Origin: Spirochaetaceae bacterium
GTDB lineage: Bacteria; Spirochaetota; Spirochaetia; DSM-2461
Length of the DNA stretch: 7,486 nt
Direction: 5' to 3'
NCBI GenBank assembly: GCA_016342385.1
Contig: JAEINM010000196.1
Span: 1 to 7,486 of the forward strand
Shown: in pieces, positions 1 through 5,210 of the stretch
Layout of the letters: each line of letters opens with the position of its first letter
Position numbering within the stretch: the stretch's first letter is position 1
The notes under the pieces: model-generated
Told to the model about the DNA's origin: nothing
Databases searched by the model: none
The model's input: only the letters and a program-made list of their open reading frames with translations
Position numbers and translations under genes: made by a program

Positions 1-778
1 GGAGTAGCAAGGTGGAAATTCCCGATAAAAAGGCTATAACCGGAAAAAAAAGTCCCCAGGTTTTAATTAATGAGAGATTGGCCTTTTTATAGAGATCATT
101 TTTCTCTGCGAATTCCTCAGATGAAAAAGATTCGCGGTTAAAAGCCTTTAAAACACGGATCCCCGAAAGGGCCTCCTGCACATGTCCCGTAAGACTGGAA
201 AAATTTTCCTGAACATGGCGAAATCGTGGTCCCAGCATCCGTCCGAAAAATAAAATAATCAATGTAATAACCGGAAGGGGTATAATGGTCAGACCGGCCA
301 GAATCGGATTCTGCTTAAAAATGATGACAAGAATGGCGGTTGTCATAAAAACACCATCGACAAAAGCGATAAGGGCCATGCCTGTCGCCATTCTGACTGC
401 ATTGAGATCATTAGTGGCCCTGGCCATCAGGTCTCCTGTCTTATGAGTATTAAAAAAATCATGACCGAGCAGAAGCAGATGATCAAAGAGTCTCTCCCGC
501 AGGGAAGCTTCAATCCGTTTGGATGAGCCCTGTATAAAAAACCGCCAGAAGAATCTCCCTGCGGCGACAAAGAGGGCAATGAATACAATAGTAATTCCAT
601 TTTGCATAATATCAGAGATCTGGTAGGATCCTGTGTATATCTGGTCAACCGATTTTCTTAAGACCTGGGGAATCAGCAATTGACCGGCATTAGTCATGAC
701 AAGAAAAATCAATCCCAGAATATAGGCATACCAGTATTTTTTAATATAGGGAATTATCGTTGTATACTCTTTTAGCAC
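1..778 (-). CDS. ABC exporter half-transporter, N-terminal membrane domain (partial)
   Basis: This is the first 259 residues of an ABC exporter subunit. The gene runs off the left edge, so the nucleotide-binding domain (Walker A, signature, Walker B) is not visible. The visible part is a type-1 exporter membrane domain. Hydrophobic segments lie near residues 15-40, 62-82, 133-153, 158-179 and 242-259. The cytoplasmic segment 'FFNTHKTGDLMARATNDL' (about 109-125) and the stretch 'SSLTGHVQEALSGIRVLKAF' (about 194-213) are the usual conserved blocks of this fold. The N-terminus resembles the MdlA/YheI-type halves of heterodimeric multidrug exporters, so a partner gene may follow beyond the window. 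The substrate cannot be told. The start is GTG at 778-776, preceded by AAAGG (793-789) at 10 nt spacing. The gene is divergent from fbaA. Confidence 0.9.
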   Translation of the reverse strand, partial: MLKEYTTIIPYIKKYWYAYILGLIFLVMTNAGQLLIPQVLRKSVDQIYTGSYQISDIMQNGITIVFIALFVAAGRFFWRFFIQGSSKRIEASLRERLFDHLLLLGHDFFNTHKTGDLMARATNDLNAVRMATGMALIAFVDGVFMTTAILVIIFKQNPILAGLTIIPLPVITLIILFFGRMLGPRFRHVQENFSSLTGHVQEALSGIRVLKAFNRESFSSEEFAEKNDLYKKANLSLIKTWGLFFPVIAFLSGISTLLL

Positions 779-788
779 AGGATTGACA

Positions 789-793
789 CCTTT
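789..793 (-). promoter_or_regulatory. Ribosome binding site deciding the GTG start of the ABC exporter gene
   Basis: AAAGG read on the minus strand, 10 nt before GTG (778-776). The encoded protein aligns with exporter N-termini from this point, and no ATG gives a comparable start. Confidence 0.6.
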
Positions 794-836
794 CTTGGAA
801 ATTGTAGATTTTAAAATTAAGTATAACTTTTCTACC

Positions 837-842
837 GGTCAA
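837..842 (-). promoter_or_regulatory. Possible -35 element (TTGACC) for the ABC exporter gene
   Basis: TTGACC on the minus strand matches five of six positions of TTGACA. At a 17-bp spacing the corresponding -10 (TAATTT) is poor, and the better -10-like TATACT lies only 11 bp away. The promoter is therefore a suggestion only. Confidence 0.25.
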
Positions 843-844
843 GT

Positions 845-874
845 TTTATAGACTCTATTCCTTATTATTATAAT
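845..874 (+). promoter_or_regulatory. Putative fbaA promoter
   Basis: A perfect -10 hexamer TATAAT lies at 869-874, with a weak -35 TTTATA (845-850; four of six matches) at 18-bp spacing. A second -10-like box, TATACT (879-884), lies just downstream. Either would give a leader of roughly 110-120 nt before the fbaA start at 999. The region is AT-rich, so chance matches are easy. Confidence 0.4.
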
Positions 875-899
875 GTATTATACTGTTTTAATAATTCGA

Positions 900-921
900 A
901 AGCTGTATTATTTCGCAGCTT
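900..921 (+). repeat. Inverted repeat AAGCTG-N10-CAGCTT in the fbaA upstream region
   Basis: The arms 900-905 and 916-921 are perfectly complementary over 6 bp. The element lies just downstream of the candidate -10 boxes, so it could be an operator or a small stem in the leader RNA. No function can be read from sequence alone. Confidence 0.45.
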
Positions 922-944
922 GCCATAATAAGTATGAACATAAG

Positions 945-970
945 AAATTTTGGAGTATCCTCCATAATTT
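945..970 (+). repeat. Leader hairpin upstream of fbaA
   Basis: The arms are AAATT (945-949) plus TGGAG (951-955), and CTCCA (960-964) plus AATTT (966-970). The loop is TATC (956-959) and the only interruption is one T/T mismatch (950/965), giving ten base pairs. The hairpin ends 28 nt before the fbaA start codon and is not followed by a T tract, so it does not look like a terminator. A regulatory or mRNA-stabilising stem is plausible. Confidence 0.6.
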
Positions 971-998
971 ATTATATTTTTGAAGAGGTAAATATTTT

Positions 999-2075
999 AT
1001 GAGTGTATTAGACAGGATTAAACCTGGTGTAGTGTTTGGAAAAGATTTACAGACATTATTCGAGATCTGTAAAGAAGAAGGATTTGCAATGCCTGCTGTA
1101 AACTGTGTCGGATCGGACTCAGTAAACGGCGTTCTTGAAGCAGCTGCAAAAGTGAAATCACCTGTTATGATACAGTTCTCCAATGGCGGAGCTGCGTTTT
1201 ATGCAGGAAAAGGACTGAAACTCGAAGGTCATGAAGCAGCTATTGCCGGAGCAATTGCCGGAGCAAAACATGTACATTTATTGGCGGAAAAATACGGGAT
1301 TCCCGTAGTTCTCCACACAGATCACTGTGCCAAGAAATTGCTGCCATGGATCGACGGGCTTCTCGATGCCGGAGAAGAGCATTACAAGCACACAGGGAAA
1401 CCACTATTCTCTTCCCATATGCTTGACCTGTCGGAAGAGTCAATTGAAGAAAACCTCGATATTTGTAAAAAATATCTTTCCAGAATGAGCAAAATGGAAA
1501 TGACTCTGGAAATCGAGCTGGGAATAACCGGTGGAGAAGAAGATGGTGTTGATAATACCAATGTAGCTCATGAAGATCTCTACTCAAAACCCGAAGAAAT
1601 TGACTATGCCTATACTGAGCTTTCTAAAGTAAGCCCCAATTTTACAATTGCAGCAGCTTTTGGAAACGTTCACGGTGTATACAAACCGGGGAATGTAAAA
1701 CTGACTCCGACAATTCTAGATAAAGCACAGAAATATGTTATTGAAAAACACAACCTCAGTGAGAAACACCCTGTAACTTTTGTCTTTCATGGTGGATCCG
1801 GGTCTACAAGAGAAGAGATTAGAGAAGCGATCGGATACGGTGTTGTAAAAATGAACATCGACACTGATACTCAGTGGGCGACCTGGGAAGGGATTCTGAA
1901 TTTCTATAAGAAAAATGAAGCATACCTTCAGTCTCAGCTTGGTAATCCCGATGGCGCTGATAAACCGAATAAAAAATTCTATGATCCGAGAAACTGGCTC
2001 AGACAAGGTCAGGTAACACTGGTTTCCAGACTTGAAAAAGCTTTCGAAGATCTAAACTGTATAGGAAGAAACTAA
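999..2075 (+). CDS. fbaA: Class II fructose-bisphosphate aldolase
   Basis: This cytoplasmic zinc-dependent enzyme of glycolysis and gluconeogenesis reversibly cleaves fructose 1,6-bisphosphate into dihydroxyacetone phosphate and glyceraldehyde 3-phosphate. The 358 residues match E. coli-type FbaA (359 residues) along the whole length, by recall. The catalytic and metal motif 'LHTDHCAKKLLPWIDG' (105-120) contains Asp108 and zinc ligand His109. 'LEIELGITGGEEDGVDN' (170-186) holds the mobile-loop Glu pair 180/181. 'NVHGVYKPGN' (223-232) contains metal ligand His225, 'FVFHGGSGS' (261-269) contains His264, and 'KMNIDTDTQWATWEG' (284-298) is the substrate-binding strand. Nothing is missing. The ATG start has GAAGAGG (982-988) 10 nt upstream. 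The gene is probably monocistronic: divergent from the exporter gene and closed by an intrinsic terminator. The leader contains two inverted repeats that may regulate it. Confidence 0.98.
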   Translation: MSVLDRIKPGVVFGKDLQTLFEICKEEGFAMPAVNCVGSDSVNGVLEAAAKVKSPVMIQFSNGGAAFYAGKGLKLEGHEAAIAGAIAGAKHVHLLAEKYGIPVVLHTDHCAKKLLPWIDGLLDAGEEHYKHTGKPLFSSHMLDLSEESIEENLDICKKYLSRMSKMEMTLEIELGITGGEEDGVDNTNVAHEDLYSKPEEIDYAYTELSKVSPNFTIAAAFGNVHGVYKPGNVKLTPTILDKAQKYVIEKHNLSEKHPVTFVFHGGSGSTREEIREAIGYGVVKMNIDTDTQWATWEGILNFYKKNEAYLQSQLGNPDGADKPNKKFYDPRNWLRQGQVTLVSRLEKAFEDLNCIGRN

Positions 2076-2092
2076 TCGTTTTTTCAAAAATG

Positions 2093-2125
2093 AAACCCAT
2101 CGGTATTATTCCGGTGGGTTTTTTT
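2093..2125 (+). terminator. Rho-independent terminator of fbaA
   Basis: The stem arms are 2093-2103 (AAACCCATCGG) and 2111-2121 (CCGGTGGGTTT). They pair over 11 bp with one G-U wobble around the loop TATTATT, and a T run continues to 2125. The stem starts 17 nt after the fbaA stop codon. Confidence 0.93.
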
Positions 2126-2151
2126 ATAATCAAAGTATACAAATAAGACTT

Positions 2152-2213
2152 ACCATTCAATGAAGAACTGTAGCCGCTCAGTATGAAAAATTGACCATTC
2201 AACTGAGAACTTT
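2152..2213 (+). repeat. Imperfect 20-bp direct repeat, two copies 42 bp apart
   Basis: The copies are ACCATTCAATGAAGAACTGT (2152-2171) and ACCATTCAACTGAGAACTTT (2194-2213), identical at 16 of 20 positions. Both share the 9-mer ACCATTCAA and the 6-mer AGAACT in the same register. They lie between the fbaA terminator and the putative promoter of the next gene, and the second copy abuts the candidate -35. They could be paired regulator sites or remnants of a local duplication. Confidence 0.5.
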
Positions 2214-2240
2214 TGTCTCTCCACAAAATAACTGTATATT
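2213..2240 (+). promoter_or_regulatory. Putative promoter of the 2270 membrane-protein gene
   Basis: TTGTCT (2213-2218, four of six -35 matches) and TATATT (2235-2240, five of six -10 matches) are 16 bp apart. They would place the transcript start near 2247, about 23 nt before the ATG. This agrees with the strong terminator that isolates this gene from fbaA. Confidence 0.45.
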
Positions 2241-2269
2241 TATTTTATATATATATTAGAGGAGAGAAA

Positions 2270-2944
2270 ATGAAGACTATTTTGTTTTTTTTATTAATTA
2301 CAACAATAGAAGTGGCTATTTTTGCTGAGGGGTTATTGGAAATCAAGGGTTTTGAGGATGATGACTACAAGGTGTACATAGAGGAAATTTCCGAAATTAT
2401 TGAAGACCAGGACAACAATAGCATAGGCGATTTATCTATGGGTGATATTAAAGAAATTGCCTTTGATCTCTCTGTTCCCATACAGAAAATGAATTATGTA
2501 AAAGAATCAAAAGAGGCTTCCGCTATGCTCCCCGGAATGGGACAGTATATGAATGGCGATCCGCTCAGCGGGACTCTTTTTCTTCTTTCCAATTTAACAG
2601 TAGGAGCCGGTGCATTAATCGGAGCATACTACATGCTCCCCCATGAACTAAAATTCGACCAGTTAAACTATATTAAAGATTCGCGCAGCACTATCCGAAC
2701 AGCATGGCATGATCAGAGTATTGAAGATATGCTTCCTACAATGAGCTTTTTACTGGCTGGAATTGTTGTTAATAGTGTTATAAGACTTATTTCATCGAAC
2801 CATGCAGGAAAACTGGCTCAGAAAAATATTGCGAATGGCACTATTCAATTTGAACCAAGAATCACACTTCCACTGCCTGGATCATCAGGAGAAGAGAGCT
2901 CTTCTCAGAATAGTCTTGGTATTGTCATGAAAATGTGCTACTAA
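2270..2944 (+). CDS. Exported membrane protein of unknown function with an LPGMGQYMNGD motif
   Basis: I do not recognise a named family with confidence. The 224-residue product begins with a signal peptide (hydrophobic residues 4-18, plausible cleavage after Ala19 in 'AIFA-EG'). An acidic segment follows (about 28-60, rich in Asp and Glu). Next comes the motif 'SAMLPGMGQYMNGDPLSG' (84-101), running into a hydrophobic segment (about 102-123). A second hydrophobic segment lies at about 155-175 ('LPTMSFLLAGIVVNSVIRLI'), and the tail is polar and Ser-rich. The LPG-x-GQ-x-x-x-GD pattern before a membrane helix recalls small spirochaetal membrane proteins (Borrelia P13-like) and DUF5683-like proteins; this is from memory. 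ATG 2270 is chosen over the in-frame TTG at 2213 because AGAGGAG (2258-2264) precedes it and the signal peptide starts there. The gene has its own promoter candidate and converges with the sugar kinase gene across 8 bp. Confidence 0.8.
   Translation: MKTILFFLLITTIEVAIFAEGLLEIKGFEDDDYKVYIEEISEIIEDQDNNSIGDLSMGDIKEIAFDLSVPIQKMNYVKESKEASAMLPGMGQYMNGDPLSGTLFLLSNLTVGAGALIGAYYMLPHELKFDQLNYIKDSRSTIRTAWHDQSIEDMLPTMSFLLAGIVVNSVIRLISSNHAGKLAQKNIANGTIQFEPRITLPLPGSSGEESSSQNSLGIVMKMCY
2889..2906 (+). repeat. Near-palindrome GAGAAGAG-AG-CTCTTCTC at the 3' end of the membrane-protein gene
   Basis: Eight-base arms (2889-2896 and 2899-2906) flank a 2-base spacer; as RNA, seven pairs with a 4-nt loop could form. 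The palindrome lies in the Ser/Glu-rich coding tail, and on the minus strand it lies 47 bp beyond the sugar-kinase stop. No T tract follows on either strand, so a terminator role is unproven. Confidence 0.35.
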
Positions 2945-2952
2945 GATCTTTA

Positions 2953-3849
2953 TTATTTCAGATGAAAACCTATTTTCTGTTTGAATGTTTCAGAATAATC
3001 CGGTAGTGCTCCTTCTTTGGACACAACGTAAGAAGCTACATCAAGGGCCAATTTCCCGGCCCTGTCAATGTCACCTGTTTTCAGATAGGAATAGACGAAT
3101 GCCGCAGAGAAGCTATCTCCGGCTCCGACAGTATCCAGAACCTCAAGAGGATCCGGTTTCAGTACATACTCCCGGTGTTTATCAAAAAACAGGGCTCCTA
3201 GTTCACCGCAGGTCACAATGACAATAGAGAGTTTATAATTATCGATTAATTGCCTCGCCAGCTGTTCCGGTGAATACTTTTTTTTAAAGAGCAGAGAGGA
3301 TACAACAGGCACTTCCTCATCATTTAATTTTAGAATAGTCGTAAACTTCATCGTTTCGGCAATAATTTCTCTGTTATACCATTTCTGCCGGAGGTTGACA
3401 TCAAAGAAGACATCTTTACAGTTGATATTTTTCAATATCCACCCGATTGCTTTCCGGCTCATATCAGATCTCTGCGCCAGAGATCCCAGATAGAGAACAT
3501 CCCATGATATCTCTTTCAATTTTCTTTTACTATCATCAGTAAGACTGATATAATCCCAGGCTGCTCCCTTCACAATATTATAATCGGGTATCCCCTTTGA
3601 AAGAGTGACGATTACAGTCCCTGTAGGCTTGTCAGTCATATCAATTAAAGAACAGTCAATATGGCAGCTTTTCAAAAATTCAAGAGCCTCTTCTCCAAGC
3701 TTGTCCTTACCGACAGAACTGAGAATATATGATTCTGCACCCAGTCTGGAGAGATGACCGGCAAAATTCAGCGGAGCACCGCCTATATTGTATTTATCAT
3801 CGATAATATCCCACAACACTTCACCAAAAGACAGTATTTTTATAGACAA
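2953..3849 (-). CDS. PfkB-family carbohydrate kinase, probably fructokinase
   Basis: This is a complete ribokinase-fold sugar kinase of 298 residues, a usual length for the family. It would phosphorylate a sugar with ATP in the cytoplasm. The N-terminal substrate motif 'NIGGAPLNFAGHLSRLG' (21-37) contains the di-glycine (23-24). 'FFDVNLRQKW' (148-157) and 'LKLNDEEV' (173-180) are typical core strands. 'VTCGELGALFF' (212-222) precedes the C-terminal signature 'DTVGAGDSFSAAF' (239-251), with catalytic base Asp245 and the anion hole. 'GEVLWDI' near the N-terminus and 'GAAWDYI' (95-101) resemble fructokinases more than ribokinases, so fructose to fructose 6-phosphate is likely but not proven; 2-keto-3-deoxygluconate kinase or another PfkB member is possible. 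The start is TTG (3849-3847). The codon before it is an in-frame TAA, so the ORF cannot extend, and AAGGAG lies 9 nt upstream. Confidence 0.9.
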   Translation of the reverse strand: MSIKILSFGEVLWDIIDDKYNIGGAPLNFAGHLSRLGAESYILSSVGKDKLGEEALEFLKSCHIDCSLIDMTDKPTGTVIVTLSKGIPDYNIVKGAAWDYISLTDDSKRKLKEISWDVLYLGSLAQRSDMSRKAIGWILKNINCKDVFFDVNLRQKWYNREIIAETMKFTTILKLNDEEVPVVSSLLFKKKYSPEQLARQLIDNYKLSIVIVTCGELGALFFDKHREYVLKPDPLEVLDTVGAGDSFSAAFVYSYLKTGDIDRAGKLALDVASYVVSKEGALPDYSETFKQKIGFHLK

Positions 3850-3858
3850 TTATGCTGA

Positions 3859-3864
3859 CTCCTT
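3859..3864 (-). promoter_or_regulatory. Strong ribosome binding site fixing the TTG start of the sugar kinase gene
   Basis: AAGGAG on the minus strand lies 9 nt before TTG 3849-3847. An in-frame TAA (3852-3850) directly precedes the TTG, so this is the most upstream start possible, and the family's N-terminal strand begins right after it. Confidence 0.85.
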
Positions 3865-3931
3865 ACCAGATAATACTAAAAGAGAATATTTCTATTTACC
3901 AATTCTTTTTCTGCTGATACTTTTAAAACTT

Positions 3932-4417
3932 ATGAAACATAAAGTAAAAACTATTTATTCGCAGAAGATGTTAGCCGGAATAACATTTCAATATCTTATT
4001 AAAGCAATGGGATGGTCATTTTACAGTGCTATGACAATTTCAGCAGCCATAGCCTTCTATCTATATGTGACGGGGAACAGAACTGTTCTTCTGGCTGTTT
4101 TCTCGGGGGTTTCCCTATTTGGTATCCTTATTTTCCTCAGGATGTTCAGCCATTATTTCAGCAATGCCAACAGAGAGTATAAAAAACTGGATGGAAATAC
4201 GGCCTGGCTGACATTCAGAGAAAAGGGAATATCCTTCAACAATGAGTCAGACTCCTTAAAATGGAAGGATCTTTTCAAAGTATGGTCAACAGAGAAAGCC
4301 TTCCTCTTTTTTACGACTAAAGACTCTTTTATAATCTGTCCTACAGAAGGATATGAGAGGGAAGTCATCGAGTTTATAAATGAAAAACTCGATGAATTCA
4401 GAATAAAGCGTCAGTAA
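3932..4417 (+). CDS. YcxB-like membrane protein
   Basis: This 161-residue inner-membrane protein has the layout of the poorly characterised YcxB-like family. There is a short N-terminal region, then two adjacent hydrophobic helices (about 27-46 and 51-70) joined by a short 'TGNR' turn. A soluble C-terminal domain follows, with the family-like pattern 'AWLTFREKGISF' (91-102), 'SLKWKDLFKVW' (108-118, conserved Trp111) and 'FLFFTTKDSFIICPTEG' (124-140). The function is unknown. ATG 3932 is the first standard start after the divergent sugar-kinase gene; no ATG, GTG or TTG occurs in frame between 3850 and 3931. A longer reading from ATG 3788 would run antisense over the conserved kinase N-terminus and is less likely. 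No good ribosome binding site is visible before 3932, so the start is uncertain. The 3' end overlaps the lipoprotein gene by 7 bp, tail to tail. Confidence 0.78.
   Translation: MKHKVKTIYSQKMLAGITFQYLIKAMGWSFYSAMTISAAIAFYLYVTGNRTVLLAVFSGVSLFGILIFLRMFSHYFSNANREYKKLDGNTAWLTFREKGISFNNESDSLKWKDLFKVWSTEKAFLFFTTKDSFIICPTEGYEREVIEFINEKLDEFRIKRQ
4365..4395. repeat. Perfect 11-bp-stem hairpin at the convergent gene ends
   Basis: TCATCGAGTTT (4365-4375) and AAACTCGATGA (4385-4395) are exact reverse complements around a 9-nt loop. The hairpin lies inside the last codons of the YcxB-like gene and, on the minus strand, begins 15 nt after the lipoprotein stop. No clear T tract follows on either strand. It may act as a transcript-end or stabilising structure for the minus-strand operon. 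Confidence 0.6.
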
Positions 4418-5187
4418 GAATTAAAAATAGTCCCATAACCCTTTTTCTCTTCAATCAAGGACGCTTCAAGAATTACGCTTTTGTCCTCTTTCAATAGGGA
4501 TTGCACAAAATGACCTATGACTCTATCTGTCATCCAGAACTCTTCCGATTCAAGAACAATATGGTCAGCCTGATATCGTCCCGCTGGAGTTTCAACCGTT
4601 TCACTCCCCCTCTTAAAAGCTCCATAATCAATAGAACCATTAGATAGATTATTCAGTTCATCTACAGAGGGTGCATAGCTTTTCACCTGTCCATCTAAAA
4701 GGTATCTCATCTCCATAAGCCTCCAGTCGGAATCTACCAGAAACTCATATTCCCGTTCAAAGCCATCACCTTCCACACTAAAATACCACCAGCTTCTGCC
4801 CTCATCATCTTCACTTAAAAGAGCTCTTTCAAAATAGACATTCTCTACCAGGAGATCCGATTCAACCTTCCAGCGCGTGCCTTGAGTCTCGCGGTAAGCA
4901 CTATCTGTCAAGACAATCCCGCTGAGGGGAAAATAGAGTGTGTATAATATGGAAAACTCGGAAACAGGAGCTGTCATATGTTCTTTGGAACCGAGCAATA
5001 AAGGCCCTTCTGTCAGAACTCTACTGGAGTAGATAATCCCTTTTTTCTCTTCCGGTTCTGCCCGGACCTCATCGGGCTCGGCCGGGAGAACAGATTCAGT
5101 TTGGACTGCAACCTGTTCTGTGGTGACGCAACTGATCAGGAAAAACCCTGTAAAGAAACATAAAATCAGTATCAAATAAAATCGCAA
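4411..5187 (-). CDS. Lipoprotein of unknown function
   Basis: The 258-residue product has a lipoprotein signal. It has one basic residue (Arg2), a hydrophobic stretch (about 3-18) and the lipobox 'LISC' with lipidated Cys20. A flexible linker rich in Glu, Pro and Val follows (about 21-50), which is typical of an envelope tether. The rest looks like a beta-rich globular domain with many alternating hydrophobic and aromatic residues, such as 'RSWWYFSVEGDGFEREYEFL' (131-150). 'VETPAGRYQADHIVLESEEF' (198-217) resembles a strand-turn-strand of DUF3108- or LolA-like beta folds. I do not recognise a specific family. The start is TTG (5187-5185), supported by GGAGG 6 nt upstream. The gene lies 23 bp after recQ on the same strand and is probably cotranscribed with it. 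The 3' end overlaps the YcxB-like gene by 7 bp. Confidence 0.85.
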   Translation of the reverse strand: MRFYLILILCFFTGFFLISCVTTEQVAVQTESVLPAEPDEVRAEPEEKKGIIYSSRVLTEGPLLLGSKEHMTAPVSEFSILYTLYFPLSGIVLTDSAYRETQGTRWKVESDLLVENVYFERALLSEDDEGRSWWYFSVEGDGFEREYEFLVDSDWRLMEMRYLLDGQVKSYAPSVDELNNLSNGSIDYGAFKRGSETVETPAGRYQADHIVLESEEFWMTDRVIGHFVQSLLKEDKSVILEASLIEEKKGYGTIFNSY

Positions 5188-5193
5188 AATCAG

Positions 5194-5198
5194 CCTCC
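5194..5198 (-). promoter_or_regulatory. Ribosome binding site deciding the TTG start of the lipoprotein gene
   Basis: GGAGG on the minus strand lies 6 nt before TTG 5187-5185, within the 23-bp gap after recQ. The signal peptide starts immediately, with no ATG in a better place. Confidence 0.8.
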
Positions 5199-5210
5199 AC
5201 TAATAGTATA

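Noticed and set aside
427..648. Minus-strand 73-residue ORF at the left
   Set aside because: It is in another frame of the same strand as the ABC exporter gene, which explains this region fully.
945..970. Reading the fbaA leader hairpin as an intrinsic terminator or attenuator
   Set aside because: No uninterrupted T tract follows directly; the next bases are mixed AT (ATTATATTTTT), and the stem has a mismatch, so a terminator call is not supported.
908..1183. Minus-strand ORF of 91 residues over the fbaA start
   Set aside because: It is antisense to the strongly conserved aldolase sequence and has no family pattern.
1240..2006. Two minus-strand ORFs inside fbaA (1240-1587 and 1716-2006)
   Set aside because: They are shadow frames of a highly conserved enzyme with no recognisable domain.
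2177..2207. CTCAGT/ACTGAG inverted repeat between fbaA and the membrane-protein gene
   Set aside because: Only 6 bp with a 19-nt loop in AT-rich DNA, easily chance; the overlapping direct repeat is the stronger signal.
1999..2226. Minus-strand ORF across the fbaA terminator
   Set aside because: It reads through the terminator stem and the fbaA 3' end, and its sequence looks random.
2213..2269. Extended 243-residue reading of the membrane-protein gene from TTG 2213
   Set aside because: The extra 19 residues lie upstream of a strong ribosome binding site and would bury the signal peptide. The TTG also overlaps the candidate -35.
2985..3221. Plus-strand ORF opposite the sugar kinase 3' half
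   Set aside because: It is antisense to the DTVGAGD-containing kinase sequence and has no domain of its own.
3788..3931. Extended YcxB-like reading from ATG 3788
   Set aside because: It would run antisense through the conserved start of the sugar kinase gene and adds residues not expected for the family.
4153..4368. Minus-strand ORF of 71 residues opposite the YcxB-like gene
   Set aside because: It is antisense to the conserved C-terminal YcxB-like domain and has no family pattern.
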